Shown here: positions 5,689 to 6,616 of the stretch, piece after piece
Layout of the letters: the number at the start of each line of letters is the position of its first letter
Position numbering within the stretch: position 1 is the first letter of the stretch
From: Victivallales bacterium
GTDB taxonomy: Bacteria; Verrucomicrobiota; Lentisphaeria; Oligosphaerales; Oligosphaeraceae
Reading direction: 5' to 3'
Length of the DNA stretch: 6,616 nucleotides
NCBI GenBank assembly: GCA_017458805.1
Contig: JAFTAC010000667.1
Coordinates: forward strand, 1-6,616
Notes under the pieces: model-generated
Seen by the model: the letters and a program-made list of their open reading frames with translations, nothing else
What the model was told of the DNA's origin: nothing
Databases searched by the model: none
Program-made: the position numbers and the translations under genes

Positions 5689-6616
5689 TTTCCCGTCCCA
5701 GTCTTCGATGCGGAAGGGGACGGTGGCGAGGGAGGCCTTGCGGGAACAGGGCGTCATGACTGACCAGAGTTCCGTGATGGTGGTGGTGGCGAGGCAGGTG
5801 CAGTAATCGCCTGCGCCGTAGTAGATACGGAGGGTCTCGTTGTCTGGTTCCAGGATGGCTCCACATGGGAAGATGGTGAACTCCACCCACAGGCGCGGGT
5901 CGCCTGTCTCGTATGGGGCCTCCGCCGCAATGAGCGGGGACTTTGTGATGGCGATGAGCTTGGTGGGAACGTTCAGGTCGAAAAGCGCGGCTCCTGCCGT
6001 GTAGCGCTTGGTCCACTTTCGCCCGCCGACGACCGTCACGGCGCGGTCGGGGTCGTTGTCAACGGCGTGGAAGATGAGCAGCCAGCCGCGTGGGGTCTTG
6101 ATGGGTGGAGCCCCCGCGCCGATTTTGGCGTTCGCGAAGGGCACGTCCTCGCAGCCGAGCAGCAGCTCCTGGTCGCCCCAATAGCGCATGTCGGGCGAGA
6201 AGGCATACCAGATGTGGAAGGGGTCGCCCCATTGGTTGGAAGGGCGCTCCATGCGCATGTACATCCCGTTGATCTTTTCTGGCCAGAGAATCATGTTGCG
6301 TTGCTGCGGAATGCCGATGCAGACGGCATCGAAGTCCGTGCCTGTGCCACGCCATTTGGCGATGCCTGGGCGTTCGGAGTGCTGGTTCTCGAAGCAGAAC
6401 GAGAGGTATAGCTCGTCGTCAAGCACGGTGAGGCGGGCGTCGCACACCCAGGGGAGAATGCGTCCTTTGTAGTGGACGCGGATGGTCTCGGGGAACATAT
6501 CGAAATGGATGCCGTCGTCGCTGGTGCCGAAGCCTGTCGCAATGTTGGCCATGGGAGGCTTCACGTTGCCGTTTTCATCGTAGTGGAAGGTATCGACGCG
6601 CGGCGCGATGTAGTAC
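5686..6616 (-). CDS. GH130 family glycoside phosphorylase (beta-mannoside type), 5' end missing
   Basis: 309 residues are visible; the frame is open to the window edge, so the real start lies outside (the GTG at 6564 lies inside a conserved-looking sequence and is unlikely to be the start). Features match GH130 five-bladed beta-propellers: GTSDDGIHF (30-38), VCDARLT (57-63, with D59 at the place of the catalytic acid), WPEKINGMYMRMERP (111-125), WYAFSPDMRYWG (136-147), AKIGAGAPPIKT (163-174), a following H183, FPCGAI (249-254) and IYYGAGD (264-270). Members act as phosphorylases on beta-1,4-mannosides such as mannosyl-glucose, mannobiose or mannosyl-N-acetylglucosamine, releasing mannose 1-phosphate, and some are hydrolases. 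The subfamily cannot be decided without the N-terminal part. A family length of about 320-400 residues suggests some 20-90 residues are missing. Probably cytoplasmic, but a signal peptide cannot be checked. GC-rich (43 of 60 at 5881-5940). Confidence 0.92.
   Translation of the reverse strand, partial: YYIAPRVDTFHYDENGNVKPPMANIATGFGTSDDGIHFDMFPETIRVHYKGRILPWVCDARLTVLDDELYLSFCFENQHSERPGIAKWRGTGTDFDAVCIGIPQQRNMILWPEKINGMYMRMERPSNQWGDPFHIWYAFSPDMRYWGDQELLLGCEDVPFANAKIGAGAPPIKTPRGWLLIFHAVDNDPDRAVTVVGGRKWTKRYTAGAALFDLNVPTKLIAITKSPLIAAEAPYETGDPRLWVEFTIFPCGAILEPDNETLRIYYGAGDYCTCLATTTITELWSVMTPCSRKASLATVPFRIEDWDGK

Noticed and set aside
5639..6016. A 125-codon minus-strand open frame overlapping the GH130 gene in another frame
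   Set aside because: Its His/Arg/Pro-rich translation is typical of an off-frame reading of GC-rich coding DNA, and the GH130 frame has conserved motifs across the same stretch.
6562..6564. GTG as the start of the GH130 gene
   Set aside because: The frame stays open to the window edge with plausible GH130 residues (YYIAPRVDTFHYDENGN) before it, no Shine-Dalgarno precedes it, and starting there would remove the first blade of the propeller.

Overview
The window looks like a chromosomal segment of a PVC-group bacterium, most likely Lentisphaerota (Victivallales-like). The main reasons are a prepilin-type protein carrying the H-X9-DG motif, which is heavily expanded in Lentisphaerae and Planctomycetes, next to a very large secreted carbohydrate-active enzyme-like protein and a GH130 glycoside phosphorylase. 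The taxonomic placement is an inference from gene content; no rRNA or marker gene is present.

Layout from left to right: (1) 1-276, seven tandem 39-bp units, each able to fold into a hairpin, ending 31 bp before a start codon. (2) 308-3331 (+), a 1007-residue exported protein with an N-terminal CBM9-like beta-sandwich and a C-terminal TIM-barrel-like region carrying a GFDGVFWDE motif. (3) 3332-3406, a short convergent intergenic region with two adjacent hairpins, each followed by a T-run on a different strand, so it looks like a two-sided terminator. (4) 4840-3407 (-), a 477-residue protein I cannot assign to a family, but which contains two diverged copies of one domain. (5) 5584-4862 (-), a 240-residue H-X9-DG pseudopilin-like protein, 21 bp upstream of the previous gene and probably in the same transcript. 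(6) 5585-5685, a 101-bp intergenic region with a good -10 box and two palindromes. (7) 6616-5686 (-), a GH130 family protein whose 5' end lies outside the window.

The likely theme is glycan foraging: an exported glycan-binding or glycan-cleaving protein, a cell-surface pseudopilin of the type often found beside such genes, and a probably cytoplasmic phosphorylase of beta-mannosides. The unknown duplicated-domain gene is clearly more AT-rich than the two carbohydrate genes around it and may have a separate origin.

The most unusual signals are the hairpin array, in which one unit carries a compensatory pair of base changes that preserves the stem, and the unassigned two-repeat protein co-transcribed with the pseudopilin. 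I see no CRISPR array, tRNA, rRNA, transposase or phage gene.
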